NCBI GenBank assembly: GCA_902615425.1
Contig: CACMPD010000006.1
Coordinates: 1-59,498 of the forward strand
Reading direction: 5' to 3'
DNA: 59,498 nt
From: an uncultured Pelagibacteraceae bacterium
GTDB lineage: Bacteria; Pseudomonadota; Alphaproteobacteria; Pelagibacterales; Pelagibacteraceae
The notes under the pieces were generated by a model. It did not search any database. It was not told the DNA's origin and saw nothing but the letters and a program-made list of their open reading frames with translations. Below, piece after piece: positions 18,557 through 27,073 of this stretch; the stretch's first letter is position 1, and each line of letters opens with the position of its first letter. A program made the translations under genes and the position numbers.

Positions 18557-19903
18557 ATGAAAAATAAAGATGTGAGTATGTCATTACCGACAAAAGCAAA
18601 AGTAGTAATTATCGGTGGGGGGATCCACGGATTAAGTACTGCTTGGAAACTATCCGAAACATATAAAAATCCAGGAGATATTGTTGTTTTAGAAAAGAAA
18701 GATACTGCGGCAGGTGCGAGCGGCATAGCTTGTGGTGTTGTTAGAAATAATTATTTTCAACCAGCAATGAGAGAATTAATGGCCCATTCAGTTTCAGTTT
18801 GGGAGAGTGATCCAAAAGCATTTAAATATAATCCAGTTGGTTATTTACAAATATCACCTGAAGTTATGCATGAGGATGTCGCAAGTATTTATGAACAACA
18901 AAAAGCAATTGGTTACGAGTCTGAGTTTATAGAAGGTGAGAAAGATTGCATGAATTATATGAAGGGTATCTTTGATGATTGGCAAGCTCAAGGAATCACA
19001 TCTATTCTGCATGAAAAAAAAGGTGGATATGCTTTTAATAAAGATTCAATTAAAGCACTTGAAAATAAGTCTACCTCAAATGGTGTTCAAGTGATGAAGG
19101 GTGTTAGAGTTACAGGTTTTAAAAGAGGCAGTAACAGCAAAGCTGTTACTGGAGTAGAAACAGACAAAGGTACAATTGATTGTGAACAAGTCGTAATTGG
19201 TGCGGGACCTTGGGCAAGAGATTTTTGGAACATGTTAGAGCTACCTAAAACTGCAAACATTAAAGGTAAAGATGGTAAGATGCATGTTACTGACATGTGG
19301 ACTTATTGGATGCTTCAAGAGGGTGTTATTGGAGTAGAACCAGATTTCTTAAAAACAAATGATGGTAAACAACCTCCTGTGGTTCATGTCGACTCAACAG
19401 CGCCGTTGTATTCAGATAAAACAAAAAAATTAATTACAGATAAAATTTGGGGGATTTATTACAAGCCTGATATTGAAGGATTAGGTGTTCAAGGGGGAAC
19501 TTCTCCTTACATTGTTAAAAAACATTTTGATAAAGTTAACGTTGATCCATATGGGATTGAATCACCAGAGTATCAAACAACTGATGCTTTTAGTGAAATG
19601 TGGTGCTCAGCTTTAGCTCACTGCCAAAAAAGATTTGAGGGGAAATCAGACCTGTATAGAAAGGGTCCTTCAGGTGGTCTAGGATGTATGACCCCTGACT
19701 CTTTTCCGATCTTTGATAGATTTTTTGAAAATGTTTATATGATCGCTGATGCTAACCATGGATACAAAATGATTGGTGTTGGTGAACTGGTGGCAAAAGA
19801 AATTCTTGGTACTGAAAGTGATTTATTAAAACCATTTAGATTCAACCGTTACGAGAAGGGAGAATTGCACCCTACTTCGAACAGTCCGTTTCCTTGGAGC
19901 TAA
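18557..19903 (+). CDS. FAD-dependent oxidoreductase, DAO/sarcosine-oxidase-beta type
   Basis: A 448-residue amine oxidoreductase. The FAD motif GGGIHG is at residues 20-25, VVIGAGPWARDFW is the second flavin segment, and IADANHGYKMIGVGELVAKEI is the usual C-terminal flavin end of the DAO family. It is distinct from soxB at 5558: it lacks the RHDAVAWGYAR block, and no delta, alpha or gamma partners follow. It lies between tdm, which produces dimethylamine, and the genes that use methylamine. I infer an N-methyl amine substrate; dimethylamine, N-methylglutamate or sarcosine are candidates. A second in-frame ATG lies eight codons in (MSLPTKAK). Confidence 0.85.
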   Translation: MKNKDVSMSLPTKAKVVIIGGGIHGLSTAWKLSETYKNPGDIVVLEKKDTAAGASGIACGVVRNNYFQPAMRELMAHSVSVWESDPKAFKYNPVGYLQISPEVMHEDVASIYEQQKAIGYESEFIEGEKDCMNYMKGIFDDWQAQGITSILHEKKGGYAFNKDSIKALENKSTSNGVQVMKGVRVTGFKRGSNSKAVTGVETDKGTIDCEQVVIGAGPWARDFWNMLELPKTANIKGKDGKMHVTDMWTYWMLQEGVIGVEPDFLKTNDGKQPPVVHVDSTAPLYSDKTKKLITDKIWGIYYKPDIEGLGVQGGTSPYIVKKHFDKVNVDPYGIESPEYQTTDAFSEMWCSALAHCQKRFEGKSDLYRKGPSGGLGCMTPDSFPIFDRFFENVYMIADANHGYKMIGVGELVAKEILGTESDLLKPFRFNRYEKGELHPTSNSPFPWS

Positions 19904-19922
19904 ACTTCAAGCCTAGACACTA

Positions 19923-19955
19923 ATAAATTTTTCAGTTACGCTTGAAAAAATTTAT
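19923..19955 (+). promoter_or_regulatory. Inverted repeat and strong RBS before the GS-like gene
   Basis: ATAAATTTTTCA (19923-19934) and TGAAAAAATTTAT (19943-19955) form a 12-bp arm pair with one bulged base and an 8-base loop. It is followed by the strong ribosome site GAGGGGAAA (19964-19972) immediately before the ATG at 19973. It could end the upstream transcript or form a leader hairpin; the sequence does not decide. Confidence 0.4.
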
Positions 19956-19972
19956 AATTCATTGAGGGGAAA

Positions 19973-21442
19973 ATGACGGATCTAGAAAAACACGTAAACC
20001 GACCAGGTAGAGATAAACAAGTCAAAAAAGTCAGAGAAAAAATAAACGAATTAGGAATAACATATATTTATTATCAATTTATTTCTGTAACAGGAAGAGT
20101 GGTTGGAAAAGGAATACCCGCTGATCATTGGGAAAGAACAGCTGAAAAAGGTTTCCAATTAGTTTACGGAGCAACTGCAAACTTATTTTTAGATCGACAC
20201 AATAACTATATTGGTTATGGACCAGAGGCAATGGAATTGGTTGGAATTCCTGACCCTGAAACTTTTTGTCAGTTACCTTGGGATAAAAGAGTTGGTAGAG
20301 TTTTTGTAACTTGTTTTAGAAACAGAGAAGAGAGAAATAATCCTGGAGGTCATTTAACTTCTGATTGCAGAGGAAATTTAAGAATTTTCATGGATGAATT
20401 CCAAAAGAAACATGGTTTAGAACTAAGAGTAGGAACTGAGCCGGAAATGATGTGGTTGACTAAAAATGATGATGGAACTCCAACTGGAAAAGGATTTTCG
20501 AAACCATTCTGTTATCACATAGACCAATTTGAGTCATTAAGACCTGTATTTATGAAGGTGATTGAATATGCAAAAGCAATGGGTCTAGATATGATTCAAG
20601 GTGATCACGAAGATGCACCTGGTCAATTAGAATTGAACTGGACATATGACAACGTTTTAAGAAATGCAGATAGACTATCAACTTACAGACAAATATGTGC
20701 TCAAGTTGCAAGGGAACATAATCTTATTGCATGTTTTATGACCAAACCATTTATGGGAGTTTCAGCGAGTGGTTGTCATACTAATATGTCTTTATGGAAA
20801 GGTGGAAAAGTTAAAACAAATAAACTTGGACACAAATCTTTACCAGGCGTTGAAGAAGTTTTTGGTTATGTTGAAGGTGGAACAAACACTTTCATGCCAG
20901 ATACTAAGGATATGCAGTTACCTGGAAAAATTGGATTACAATCAATAGCAGGTATCATGGAACATTTACCAGCTTTGACAGCGTTAGGATCTTCAACTGT
21001 AAATTCATATAGAAGATTATGGGATCAAGGTTTTTGGGCTCCTGTTTATGCTGACTGGGGTTATCAAAATAGAACTTGTGGATTGAGAGTATCAGCACCG
21101 GGTAGATTTGAATACAGATCGGTAGACTCAATGCATAATCCATATTTATTAGGAGCAGCTTTACTAAAAGCTTGTGATCATGGAATTAGTAAAAAAATGC
21201 AACCAGCAGCTCCAGAGTCTAGAAATATTTATGAAGCTCAAAAAGCAGGTAAAGATGTTAAGAAACTTCCTTTAAGTTTAGGTGAGGCTTTAGAAAGATT
21301 ATCAGAGGATGAAATAATTAAATCTGCAATGCCTGATGAGATGTATAAAGTTTTCCATTGGTATAAAAATGATGAATGGGAAAGATTTTTAGGTGCAACA
21401 ACTCAATGGGATTTAGATACTTATTTAGATTGTTTACCATAA
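19973..21442 (+). CDS. Glutamine synthetase family ligase (489 aa, GMAS-like)
   Basis: A ligase of the glutamine synthetase fold. The metal and glutamate positions are visible: E156 and E158 in TEPEMMW, DHEDAPGQLELNW at 211-223, a SGCHTNMSLW block around H269, NSYRR, and RFEYRS near the end. The position where the paralog at 27074 has a second His (CHAH) is Asn271 here (CHTN). Placed directly upstream of mgsABC with a strong ribosome site, it probably ligates glutamate to ammonia or methylamine. The paralog resembles characterised gamma-glutamylmethylamide synthetase more closely, so I leave the symbol empty. Confidence 0.85.
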   Translation: MTDLEKHVNRPGRDKQVKKVREKINELGITYIYYQFISVTGRVVGKGIPADHWERTAEKGFQLVYGATANLFLDRHNNYIGYGPEAMELVGIPDPETFCQLPWDKRVGRVFVTCFRNREERNNPGGHLTSDCRGNLRIFMDEFQKKHGLELRVGTEPEMMWLTKNDDGTPTGKGFSKPFCYHIDQFESLRPVFMKVIEYAKAMGLDMIQGDHEDAPGQLELNWTYDNVLRNADRLSTYRQICAQVAREHNLIACFMTKPFMGVSASGCHTNMSLWKGGKVKTNKLGHKSLPGVEEVFGYVEGGTNTFMPDTKDMQLPGKIGLQSIAGIMEHLPALTALGSSTVNSYRRLWDQGFWAPVYADWGYQNRTCGLRVSAPGRFEYRSVDSMHNPYLLGAALLKACDHGISKKMQPAAPESRNIYEAQKAGKDVKKLPLSLGEALERLSEDEIIKSAMPDEMYKVFHWYKNDEWERFLGATTQWDLDTYLDCLP

Positions 21443-21464
21443 TAAATACAGAGAGAAAAAATAT

Positions 21465-22409
21465 ATGTGCGGAATAGCAGGATTAATTCATAGAGGAAAA
21501 TCATCCAACGTTGGTCATGAACTCCAAGGAATGTTGCAAGCCTTAAAGCATCGAGGAGAAGACTCAACCGGTTATGCGTTGTATGGTGATACAGATGGCA
21601 AAAATTTCATCATGAGATTTAAAGTTGGTGAAAACGTTGGTGAGGGAAGTACGTCAGTTGCTGAAGATGTATCTGTATATGATGAAAGAAAGAAAATTGT
21701 TGATAGTTATCTTGCAGAAATGGGCGCAAAAATAATTAAAGAGGAAAGAATACTCCCTTACTCATTAAGATATGAAATTGAATACAATAAAAAAGATTTA
21801 TTAGAGTTTTCACAAAAAATAGAAAGCATTCCTGGTGTTGAAATTTTATCTATGGGTAAATCATTAGAAGTAATCAAAGATCTAGGGAATGCCAAAATGG
21901 TTTGCGATAGATATAACTTAGATAAACTTGTTGGTACTCATGCTATTGGACATGCAAGAATGGCTACTGAGTCTGGTGTAGATATCAAATCTGCCCACCC
22001 TTTTTGGGGATATCCTTTTAGTGATGTGTCCGTTGTTCACAATGGTCAACTAACGAATTATTGGAATAATAGAAGAGCTTTAGAAAATAAGGGAATGAGA
22101 TTTATGTCAGAATGTGACTCTGAATTAATTGCAGTTTACCTCGCTGAAAAAATGAGAGATGGGGCTTCATTAGAAGAAGGAATGAAAGAGTCGTTAACAG
22201 GTCTTGATGGTGTATTTACTTATTTTGTTGCTACAAAAGACTCATTGGGAATGGCTAAAGATACAATGGCCGCAAAACCTTTAGTGTTATATGAGTCTGA
22301 TGATTTAGTAGCAATGGGTTCAGAGGAGATAGCTATAAGATCAATTTTGCCACAAGAAATTGATACTTATGATCCATTCGATGGAGAGGTTAAAGTATGG
22401 CAAATTTAA
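21465..22409 (+). CDS. mgsA: N-methylglutamate synthase subunit A (class II glutamine amidotransferase)
   Basis: A 314-residue class II glutaminase domain. The catalytic nucleophile is Cys2, exposed after Met removal (MCGIAG). Further GATase-II blocks are HRGEDSTGYAL, GHARMATES and VVHNGQLTN. It corresponds to the amidotransferase portion of glutamate synthase as a separate subunit. In N-methylglutamate synthase this subunit acts with MgsB and MgsC to transfer the methylamine group from gamma-glutamylmethylamide. The mgsB start overlaps its end by 13 bases. In rhizobia homologous genes are called glxB. Confidence 0.88.
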   Translation: MCGIAGLIHRGKSSNVGHELQGMLQALKHRGEDSTGYALYGDTDGKNFIMRFKVGENVGEGSTSVAEDVSVYDERKKIVDSYLAEMGAKIIKEERILPYSLRYEIEYNKKDLLEFSQKIESIPGVEILSMGKSLEVIKDLGNAKMVCDRYNLDKLVGTHAIGHARMATESGVDIKSAHPFWGYPFSDVSVVHNGQLTNYWNNRRALENKGMRFMSECDSELIAVYLAEKMRDGASLEEGMKESLTGLDGVFTYFVATKDSLGMAKDTMAAKPLVLYESDDLVAMGSEEIAIRSILPQEIDTYDPFDGEVKVWQI

Positions 22410-23251
22410 AAAACGTAACCAAAAAAACAAAAGCCCAGGCAATGGGAATGCACTCAGAAGTTTTAACTGGAAGAACTCAACAGAAATTTTTTAATCCAGA
22501 TGAAGCAGAAAATTTTTATTACTTTGGAACTTATGATGTCGATTTTAATAAAAGAACAGATCTTGATGTAAAAAATATGACAGCAGCTGAAGCTAATAAA
22601 GAACTCGATAATTTAATGAGCCAGGGCTATGGAACAATAGTCATCAAAAATCCTCAAGGAAAACACAGTCTAGGTGTTGGAATTTTAAATAAATTAAATT
22701 TAATTTTTGAAGGCAGTTTAGGATACTTTGGTATGGGCTCTAGTGATGGTCCGATTGTAAGAATCAATGGAAGAGTTGGTTGGTCATGTGCAGAGAATCT
22801 AATGGCTGGAAAAGTTGTAATTGAAAAAAATGCAGGGTCTTGTTTTGGAGCTGCTATCAGAGGTGGTGATTTAATTTGCAAAGGTAGTGTTGGTGCAAGA
22901 ACTGGCATCGATATGAAAGGTGGAACTATCATTATTGGTGGTGACGCTGGTGCATTTACTGGGTTTATGATGCAAAGAGGAAGAATAATCATATTAGGAG
23001 ATGTTGGCATAAACTTAGGTGATTCGATGTATGATGGGACAATTTTCGTAGGTGGAGAAATTGGGTCATATGGTAGTGATGCAGTAGATTCAGAGTTGAC
23101 GCAAAGCGATCAAGATTGGTTAAGAAGAAAACTTAGAGTTGCTGAAATTGGTGAAAACTTTGATGTAAGTAAAATGAAAAAAATTGTAGCTGGTAAAAAA
23201 CTTTGGAATTACGACAACTTAGAACCTGCTGAGAAAAAAGGAGCAATTTAA
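22397..23251 (+). CDS. mgsB: N-methylglutamate synthase subunit B (GltB C-terminal-like)
   Basis: A 284-residue protein made largely of the GXGXG right-handed beta-helix domain that forms the C-terminal structural part of glutamate synthase. Repeating glycine-rich turns can be seen from about residue 85 to 230 (GSLGYFGMGS, GGDLICKGSVGARTG, GGTIIIGGDAGAFTG, YDGTIFVGGEIGSYG). It has no catalytic residues of its own and is expected to hold the A and C subunits together. It starts inside the end of mgsA and ends exactly where mgsC starts (TAATGG overlap), so the three subunits are translated as a coupled set. Confidence 0.88.
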   Translation: MANLKNVTKKTKAQAMGMHSEVLTGRTQQKFFNPDEAENFYYFGTYDVDFNKRTDLDVKNMTAAEANKELDNLMSQGYGTIVIKNPQGKHSLGVGILNKLNLIFEGSLGYFGMGSSDGPIVRINGRVGWSCAENLMAGKVVIEKNAGSCFGAAIRGGDLICKGSVGARTGIDMKGGTIIIGGDAGAFTGFMMQRGRIIILGDVGINLGDSMYDGTIFVGGEIGSYGSDAVDSELTQSDQDWLRRKLRVAEIGENFDVSKMKKIVAGKKLWNYDNLEPAEKKGAI

Positions 23252-24663
23252 TGGCTAAGAAAAAAAAGAAAAAAAATGGAAAATCAAATGGTAACGTTGG
23301 TGGTAAAGCTGATGTTCACGTAAGCAGCAACGGATCAAGAAATAAAAGTTTACTTGGTCACAATGCTATATTTACCCCAGAGGTAATTGACGACATCCAT
23401 ATTAAATCTCAGTTAGGAAGATACAGAATGCGTGGAATGGCATTAATGAAAAAAATTCCTACATTTGACGATCTAGTTTTCTTACCAGGAACTTTAACCA
23501 GATTTGTAATCGAAGGTTACAGAGAAAAATGTGAAACCAAAACTGTAATTGGTCCAAGATGTGAGAACCCAATTGAATTAGATATACCAGTTTATATTAC
23601 TGGTATGAGTTTTGGCGCTTTATCTTATGAAGCTAAAACAGCACTTGCTCGAGGAGCAACAATGGCTGGAAGTGCCACTTGTTCCGGTGAAGGTGGAATG
23701 ATCCCGGATGAAAGAAGATATTCTGAAAAATGGTTTTACCAATGTATTCAATCTAGATATGGGTTTAACCCACATCATGCACAACTAGCAGATGGAATTG
23801 AGGTATTTATTGGACAAGGTCAAAAAGTCGGTATGGGAGGACACTTGATGGGTCAGAAAGTTACTGACCAAGTAGCTGAAATGAGATCATTACCATCAGG
23901 TATTGATCAAAGATCTCCTGCAAGACACCCAGATTGGTTAGGTCCTGATGACTTAGCTTTAAAAGTTGAAGAATTAAGACAACTAACAAAAAATAAAGTG
24001 CCAATTCAATTAAAATTAGGTGCATCAAAAGTTTATGATGATGTTCGTATGGCTGCAAAGTGTGATCCAGACTCTATTTACTTAGATGGTATGGAAGGAT
24101 CAACAGGTGCAGGTCCACACATTGCTGCTGCCAATACAGGTATTCCTGGTATCGCAGCTATAAGAGAAGCAAGAAGAGCTTTAGACGATGTGGGTAAAAC
24201 TGGAAAAGTTACATTGATTTATGCTGGTGGTGTAAGAGATGGTGCTGATATGGCAAAAGCTTTAGCATTAGGTGCTGATGCAATTGCGATTGGTACTGGT
24301 TCAATGATCGCATTAAATTGTAATAAAGACATTCCAGAAGCTGATTTTGAAAAAGAAATGGGTGTTAAAGCAGGTGAATGTTATCACTGCCATACAGGAA
24401 GATGTCCTGTAGGTGTTGCAACTCAGGATCCAAAATTAAGAGCGAGACTAAATCCTGATGATGCTGCATTAAGAGTTTATAATTATCTTCATTCAATGAC
24501 ACTTGAAGCTCAATTGTTAGCTAGAGCATGCGGTAAAACGAATATCCATTCTCTAGAACCTGAAGATTTAGCAGCGTTAACATCTGAAGCTTCTGCATTA
24601 GCTAAAGTTCCATTAGCTGGCACGAACTATACTGTTGGTGTTGATAACTTTCATAAGATCTAG
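23251..24663 (+). CDS. mgsC: N-methylglutamate synthase subunit C (FMN glutamate synthase domain)
   Basis: A 470-residue FMN-binding glutamate-synthase domain. Substrate and flavin loops include GMSFGALSYEAKTALARGA, QLKLGASKVYDD and IYAGGVRDGADMAKALALGA. Cysteines C377, C380 and C385 (CYHCHTGRC) precede PVGVATQ, matching the 3Fe-4S site of GltS. The first 20 residues are an unusual lysine- and glycine-rich tail. Together with MgsA and MgsB it converts gamma-glutamylmethylamide to N-methylglutamate. A glutamate-forming role in a GS/GlxBCD pair is the alternative. Confidence 0.9.
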   Translation: MAKKKKKKNGKSNGNVGGKADVHVSSNGSRNKSLLGHNAIFTPEVIDDIHIKSQLGRYRMRGMALMKKIPTFDDLVFLPGTLTRFVIEGYREKCETKTVIGPRCENPIELDIPVYITGMSFGALSYEAKTALARGATMAGSATCSGEGGMIPDERRYSEKWFYQCIQSRYGFNPHHAQLADGIEVFIGQGQKVGMGGHLMGQKVTDQVAEMRSLPSGIDQRSPARHPDWLGPDDLALKVEELRQLTKNKVPIQLKLGASKVYDDVRMAAKCDPDSIYLDGMEGSTGAGPHIAAANTGIPGIAAIREARRALDDVGKTGKVTLIYAGGVRDGADMAKALALGADAIAIGTGSMIALNCNKDIPEADFEKEMGVKAGECYHCHTGRCPVGVATQDPKLRARLNPDDAALRVYNYLHSMTLEAQLLARACGKTNIHSLEPEDLAALTSEASALAKVPLAGTNYTVGVDNFHKI

Positions 24664-24671
24664 ATTATAAT

Positions 24672-25070
24672 ATGGCGAAGAAAAAAAATAAAAAAAAAGA
24701 AGCCTCTAGTCAGCTAGGTAAAAAAAAAGAAACTGCTAGAGAAAAAATGATTGGTCAGTCGATTGGTTATCGATATGACGTAAATCTTTTGCCTGATTAT
24801 AAAAAAATCACTCCTTTCTTAAAAAAATATATTGAAGCTATGGGATGGGATGATCTAAACTGGTTAGAGGATGTACATATGGGTTATGAGGAAGGTAAAC
24901 CAGCAGTATTTTGCAGAAATGCAAATGGATGGGTAACAATTCCAAAATCAATTAAGTTACCAAATAACCAACAAGACAGAGACATGATTGCAAGAGAATT
25001 GTTAGTTAAATTCCAAATGTCACCAAAACATCCTCTTGTTGATTTGAAAAAAGCTTATCTTAAATTTTAA
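24672..25070 (+). CDS. Hypothetical protein with lysine-rich N-terminus, mgs-linked
   Basis: A 132-residue protein I cannot assign to a family. It opens with a poly-lysine tail (MAKKKNKKKEA) much like that of MgsC and continues as a compact acidic/aromatic domain (IEAMGWDDLNWLEDVHMGYEEGKPAVFCRNANGWVTIP). It begins 8 bases after mgsC and precedes a terminator, so it is the last gene of the mgs transcript. Position and matching tail suggest an accessory partner of the Mgs complex; that is inference only. Confidence 0.75.
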   Translation: MAKKKNKKKEASSQLGKKKETAREKMIGQSIGYRYDVNLLPDYKKITPFLKKYIEAMGWDDLNWLEDVHMGYEEGKPAVFCRNANGWVTIPKSIKLPNNQQDRDMIARELLVKFQMSPKHPLVDLKKAYLKF

Positions 25071-25099
25071 GTTCTCAATCTAAAGTTGATTTTTTTTTT

Positions 25100-25125
25100 A
25101 AACCTTACACATATGTAAGGTTTTT
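25100..25125 (+). terminator. Terminator after the mgs operon
   Basis: A 9-bp stem AAACCTTAC/GTAAGGTTT (25100-25108 with 25115-25123) and a 6-base loop are followed by a T run ending at 25125. It lies 29 bases after the lysine-rich protein gene and 71 bases before amt, separating the two transcripts. The T tract upstream on the same strand makes it potentially bidirectional, though the next genes both sides run plus. Confidence 0.75.
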
Positions 25126-25196
25126 AAGCTCTGTTTCATTTGTAACATATCTTAAAATTTAATAGGCTTTTAAAAAAACTAATATGGAGAGAGAAT

Positions 25197-26597
25197 ATGA
25201 CTGATCAGTTAGGTGCTCTTACTACTATATTTACAGAATTTTACTACTGGATAACAGTAGTGCTGATGTTTTTAATTCACGTCGGTTTCTGTATGTATGA
25301 AGTTGGAGCTTCTCGATACAAACACCATCAACATACTCTTATGAAAAACACGATGCTGATACCTCTAGTAACAGTAACTTGGTTTTTATTTGGTTGGTGG
25401 ATTTACTGGGCTTTCCCAACAGGACCTGGGATAGCACCTTCAATAATGAACGAAAGTACAGCTTTAATCACTGATGATAGTTTGTTTAGTGCAAAATTTC
25501 AGGTGGCAACAAGTAGTATAATGGCAATTAACCTTGGAGATCACATCAATGGTGTTTTCTGGGCTGCTTTTTTATTATTTTCTTGGACTGCTGCATCTAT
25601 CGTTTCAGGAGCGATTATTGAAAGAATAACAACTTTTGCTTTTGGTATTTTAGCAATAGCAATTGGTTCAGTTTTCTGGACAATCGATGCTGCTTGGGGA
25701 TGGCATTTTGATGGTTGGATGCTTAAAATTTTAGGATACCACGATGCATATGCATCAGGAGTAATTCATGCGATTGCGGGTGGATTTGCTCTTGGAGTTC
25801 TAATGGTTTTAGGACCTAGAATTGGAAAATTCTCATCAAGTGGTGAACCAAGAAATATAGGGCCAAGAAATCCTTGGCTAGTAACAATTGGATTATTTCT
25901 AATTTATACTGGTTTCTGGGGATTCTATGCGGCATGTAATATACCGATATTTGATCTTGGACCTGAGTATGGCATGGAAGGTATTTCATATTGGACAGCA
26001 ACAAACATATATGTAACTCCGACTACACTAAGTGGTATTACTTTTAACTTTCTGATGTCATTATCAGGAGGCTTATTAGCTGGATACTGGATTGCTAAAG
26101 GTGATCCTTTCTGGACATACTCTAGTGGACTAGCGGGTATCATCTGTGCTTCAGCTGGAAATGATTTATATCATCCAATACAATCAATGATCATAGGTAT
26201 GATCGGTGTTGTTATTTCGTACAAACTACATTATTGGGTTGAGCGTAAGTTCAAAATTGATGATGCAGTTGGTGCAGTAGCAGTTCATGGTTATGCAGGA
26301 TTTATTGGTTTAGTTATATGTGGTTTTGTTCTAAATGGTTATCCATCATCTGGTTATAGTGTTGGAGCTATGTGGGACGGAACAACTTATGCTTCAATAA
26401 ATCCTTTAGGAATGTTCTTAGGAGCAATAATAATGTTTTTTGTTCTTGGACTAATTCCAGGCTACATCATAGCTAAAGTTTTACACGGAATGGGCAAACT
26501 TAGAATTCCGCGTGAAGTTGAAATAGCCGGACTAGACTATGAAATAATGGAGACTGCTAAGTCAGATGAAAAAGCAGTCGCGTCCGCAACCAGGTAA
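25197..26597 (+). CDS. amt: Ammonium/methylammonium transporter (Amt family)
   Basis: A 466-residue inner-membrane channel with about eleven membrane segments. The twin-histidine pore positions can be recognised: the first in GYHDAYASGVIHAIAGG (Asp about 183, His about 191) and the second in AVHGYAGFIGL (about 363). It is rather divergent from E. coli AmtB and has no obvious signal peptide. Amt proteins also conduct methylammonium, and the position between mgsABC and a GMAS-like ligase suggests methylamine uptake or recapture of released ammonium. GGAGAGAG precedes the ATG as ribosome site. Confidence 0.92.
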   Translation: MTDQLGALTTIFTEFYYWITVVLMFLIHVGFCMYEVGASRYKHHQHTLMKNTMLIPLVTVTWFLFGWWIYWAFPTGPGIAPSIMNESTALITDDSLFSAKFQVATSSIMAINLGDHINGVFWAAFLLFSWTAASIVSGAIIERITTFAFGILAIAIGSVFWTIDAAWGWHFDGWMLKILGYHDAYASGVIHAIAGGFALGVLMVLGPRIGKFSSSGEPRNIGPRNPWLVTIGLFLIYTGFWGFYAACNIPIFDLGPEYGMEGISYWTATNIYVTPTTLSGITFNFLMSLSGGLLAGYWIAKGDPFWTYSSGLAGIICASAGNDLYHPIQSMIIGMIGVVISYKLHYWVERKFKIDDAVGAVAVHGYAGFIGLVICGFVLNGYPSSGYSVGAMWDGTTYASINPLGMFLGAIIMFFVLGLIPGYIIAKVLHGMGKLRIPREVEIAGLDYEIMETAKSDEKAVASATR

Positions 26598-26608
26598 AGG
26601 AGGAAAAT

Positions 26609-26839
26609 ATGGCAACAGTTACAAACTGGATTGATCACCTAAATAAACCTGCAGATCAAGTTGCAGGTGCTGTTTATCCTGGTGCTGGATCTAGTGAAGG
26701 CTTATTGGTAATACTTGCTATTATCGTGTGGATAGGTTGGCACGTCTTAACTTCAAAATCTGAAAGTGAGGAACTGGAAAGATTGGCGAGGAAAAGACAT
26801 GGTGCAAACGACCACAAAAGCAATATTACTGATTGGTAA
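26609..26839 (+). CDS. Small single-TM protein linked to amt (76 aa)
   Basis: A 76-residue protein with one membrane helix (SEGLLVILAIIVWIGWHVLT, about residues 29-48), a short periplasmic or cytoplasmic N-terminus and a charged arginine-rich tail. The start is fixed by the best ribosome site of the window, AAAGGAGG (26596-26603), which overlaps the amt stop. A strong terminator follows the stop by 15 bases, so it is co-transcribed with amt. It may be an accessory of the transporter. No known family recognised. Confidence 0.75.
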   Translation: MATVTNWIDHLNKPADQVAGAVYPGAGSSEGLLVILAIIVWIGWHVLTSKSESEELERLARKRHGANDHKSNITDW

Positions 26840-26854
26840 TATAAAGTAAAATTT

Positions 26855-26885
26855 GGGCGCTACATTTCTTTGTAGCGCCCTTTTT
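26855..26885 (+). terminator. Rho-independent terminator of the amt transcript
   Basis: A perfect 10-bp GC-rich stem GGGCGCTACA/TGTAGCGCCC (26855-26864 with 26871-26880), a 6-base loop TTTCTT and five T residues. It is the most GC-rich hairpin in the window, and lies 15 bases after the small TM gene. Confidence 0.93.
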
Positions 26886-26900
26886 AATCTAAAAATCATA

Positions 26901-27056
26901 ATGTCTGACGAGAATAATAATGAAGAACTGAGACCAAGAAAGATGCGTGGCGTAGCTTTCCCAAAAGCTAAATACGGAGTTATACTTGCGGTCATAATAA
27001 TTATAGTTGTAAATCTGGTTTATTATAAAGAAACAATTTTTTCTTTTTTTAAATAA
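26901..27056 (+). CDS. Microprotein with one membrane helix (51 aa)
   Basis: A 51-residue protein: an acidic/basic cytoplasmic head (MSDENNNEELRPRKMRG), then one strongly hydrophobic helix (YGVILAVIIIIVVNLVYY) and a short tail. I chose the ATG at 26901; a TTG further upstream would lie inside the terminator hairpin and is not believable. It lies 17 bases before the GMAS-like gene, so it may be co-transcribed with that gene from a promoter overlapping the terminator. Not recognised; too small for certainty. Confidence 0.55.
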   Translation: MSDENNNEELRPRKMRGVAFPKAKYGVILAVIIIIVVNLVYYKETIFSFFK

Positions 27057-27073
27057 CTATGTTACCCTAATCT

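Noticed and set aside
22654..23010. Minus-strand open frame of 118 codons within mgsB
   Set aside because: Proline- and isoleucine-rich complement of glycine-rich beta-helix coding; mgsB has clear family motifs on the plus strand.
26853..26900. Upstream TTG start for the 51-residue microprotein
   Set aside because: It lies inside the strong terminator hairpin, and the added residues are just the translated stem-loop.
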